A stretch of DNA of 23,039 nucleotides from Gammaproteobacteria bacterium (GTDB taxonomy: Bacteria > Pseudomonadota > Gammaproteobacteria > Steroidobacterales > Steroidobacteraceae): positions 1-23,039 of the forward strand of contig JASHUC010000036.1 in assembly GCA_030040235.1 (NCBI GenBank), given 5' to 3'. The notes under the pieces were generated by a model, which had not been told where the DNA came from, did no database searches, and saw nothing but the letters and a program-made list of their open reading frames with translations. How positions within the stretch are numbered: position 1 is the stretch's first letter; each line of letters opens with the position of its first letter. A program made the translations under genes and the position numbers. Shown piece by piece: positions 22,220 to 23,039 of this stretch.

Positions 22220-23039
22220 TTACGGCGACCCCGCTCCGGCGACGGCGGCGCGTACGCCCCGGTGGCGCTCCACGAGCGGGGCGATCGCATCGAGGAGCTG
22301 GGCCTCCTGATACGGCTTGCCGAGGTAGTCATCCACGCCGAGCTCGATCGCCCGTGCGCGGTGCTTCTCGCCCGCGCGCGATGTGATCATGATGATCGGC
22401 ACGTCCTTCAGGCGCGGATCGTTGCGCACGTGAGCGGCCACCTCGTAGCCGTCCATGCGCGGCATCTCGATGTCGAGCAGGATGATGTCGGGCACGTTCT
22501 CCTGGAGGATCGCGACCGCATCGAGGCCGTCGCGGGCCGTGAGTACGCGCATGCCGTTGCGCTCGAGCAGGCGCTGGGTCACACGCCGCACGGTGATCGA
22601 ATCGTCGACCACCAGCGCGAAGGTGCGCCGATCGCCCTTCTCGCGCAGTGCCGGCTGCGCCTGCCAGCGCCCGCGCCACTCGCTGCGCACCAGCGCCCCG
22701 ATATCGAGGATGATGACGATGCGGCCGTCCCCGAGGATGGTCGCGCCCGCGATGCCGCGGATCGAGGAGATCTGCGGTCCCACCGACTTCACGACGATCT
22801 CGCGGCTGCCGATCAGCTCATCGGCAATGAGTCCGGTCGAGTGCTCGCCGGCGCGCACCAGCACGACAGGCACCGTGACATCGCCTTCCGGCAACGCCGA
22901 GGGCTCGAGTCCGACGAACACCGCGAGTTGCTGGAAGCGATACTTCTGGCCGTTGTGCTCGAAGGTCGCGGCATCGCGCCCGAGGTGGGCCGAAAGCTCT
23001 CCCTTGGAGAGCCTGAGCACGCCCTCGATGGTCGGCAGC
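22220..23039 (-). CDS. chpA: hybrid histidine kinase ChpA/PilL, C-terminal part (CheW-like and receiver domains)
   Basis: The gene enters from beyond the right edge: the frame is open to the last base (reading LPTIEGVLRLSKGEL), so the GTG near 23020 is not a true start. About 272 residues are visible. First comes the end of a kinase regulatory domain of CheW type (PVVLVRAGEHSTGLIADELIGSREIVVKSVG, then GRIVIILDIGALV). A receiver domain follows with the acidic pair in FALVVDDS, the phospho-acceptor Asp in LLDIEMPRMDG (codon 22474-22472), ITSRAG, and the conserved Lys in YLGKPYQ. This CheW-plus-receiver ending is that of ChpA/PilL, which controls type IV pilus twitching and surface responses. 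The Hpt and kinase domains would lie outside the window. Confidence 0.88.
   Translation of the reverse strand, partial: LPTIEGVLRLSKGELSAHLGRDAATFEHNGQKYRFQQLAVFVGLEPSALPEGDVTVPVVLVRAGEHSTGLIADELIGSREIVVKSVGPQISSIRGIAGATILGDGRIVIILDIGALVRSEWRGRWQAQPALREKGDRRTFALVVDDSITVRRVTQRLLERNGMRVLTARDGLDAVAILQENVPDIILLDIEMPRMDGYEVAAHVRNDPRLKDVPIIMITSRAGEKHRARAIELGVDDYLGKPYQEAQLLDAIAPLVERHRGVRAAVAGAGSP

Overview
The window is a GC-rich, gene-dense stretch of bacterial core chromosome. I infer a gammaproteobacterium of the Xanthomonadales/Nevskiales/Steroidobacterales kind. The reasons are the order 16S rRNA - tyrS - M23 peptidase with erpA nearby (close to the Pseudomonas arrangement as I remember it), the fused chorismate mutase/prephenate dehydrogenase TyrA, the ErpA, RppH and AmpD sequences, and a Pil-Chp chemotaxis locus. 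I see no insertion sequence, phage gene, CRISPR array or tRNA, and no frameshifted gene.

Layout. 1-522: the first ~13 nt of a minus-strand 16S rRNA gene with its leader (boxC, boxA and boxB-like elements) and two tandem sigma70-type promoters. 523-1785 (-): tyrS. 1899-3314 (+): membrane-anchored M23 endopeptidase. 3411-5495 (+): ppk1, behind a candidate PhoB-type promoter. 9253-5492 (-): a probable five-gene operon, rppH - DUF6776-like coiled-coil membrane protein - bactofilin - erpA - ppx; ppx meets ppk1 tail to tail with stop codons sharing one CTAG. 9333-13070: FecCD-type ABC permease (+), tyrA (-), pdxH (+), ABC ATPase (+). 13086-13760 (-): SRAP-fold protein lacking the family's catalytic residues. 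13853-15270: a convergent pair, an SDR-like protein with a signal peptide (+) and an unknown exported protein (-). 15318-18136: HisN-like phosphatase (-), divergent from PduO-type cobalamin adenosyltransferase (+), which is followed by an overlapping MFS exporter (+). 18126-18701 (-): ampD. 18759-20848 (+): bioA-rsmE. 20824-23039 (-): 3' part of chpA, then chpC, then a CPBP membrane protease.

Themes. Polyphosphate is made by Ppk1 and degraded by Ppx. The Ppx strand also carries the RNA 5'-pyrophosphohydrolase RppH, the Fe-S carrier ErpA and a bactofilin with a likely membrane partner. A B12-type importer pair and a cobalamin adenosyltransferase suggest corrinoid salvage. Cell-wall functions are represented by the M23 peptidase, AmpD and possibly the bactofilin. 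Surface sensing is represented by ChpA/ChpC. Most of the window is ordinary housekeeping. The points most worth a second look are the residue-stripped SRAP protein, the Pho-box-like promoter of ppk1, the SDR-like protein with an export signal, and several start codons placed exactly six bases after a -10-like hexamer.
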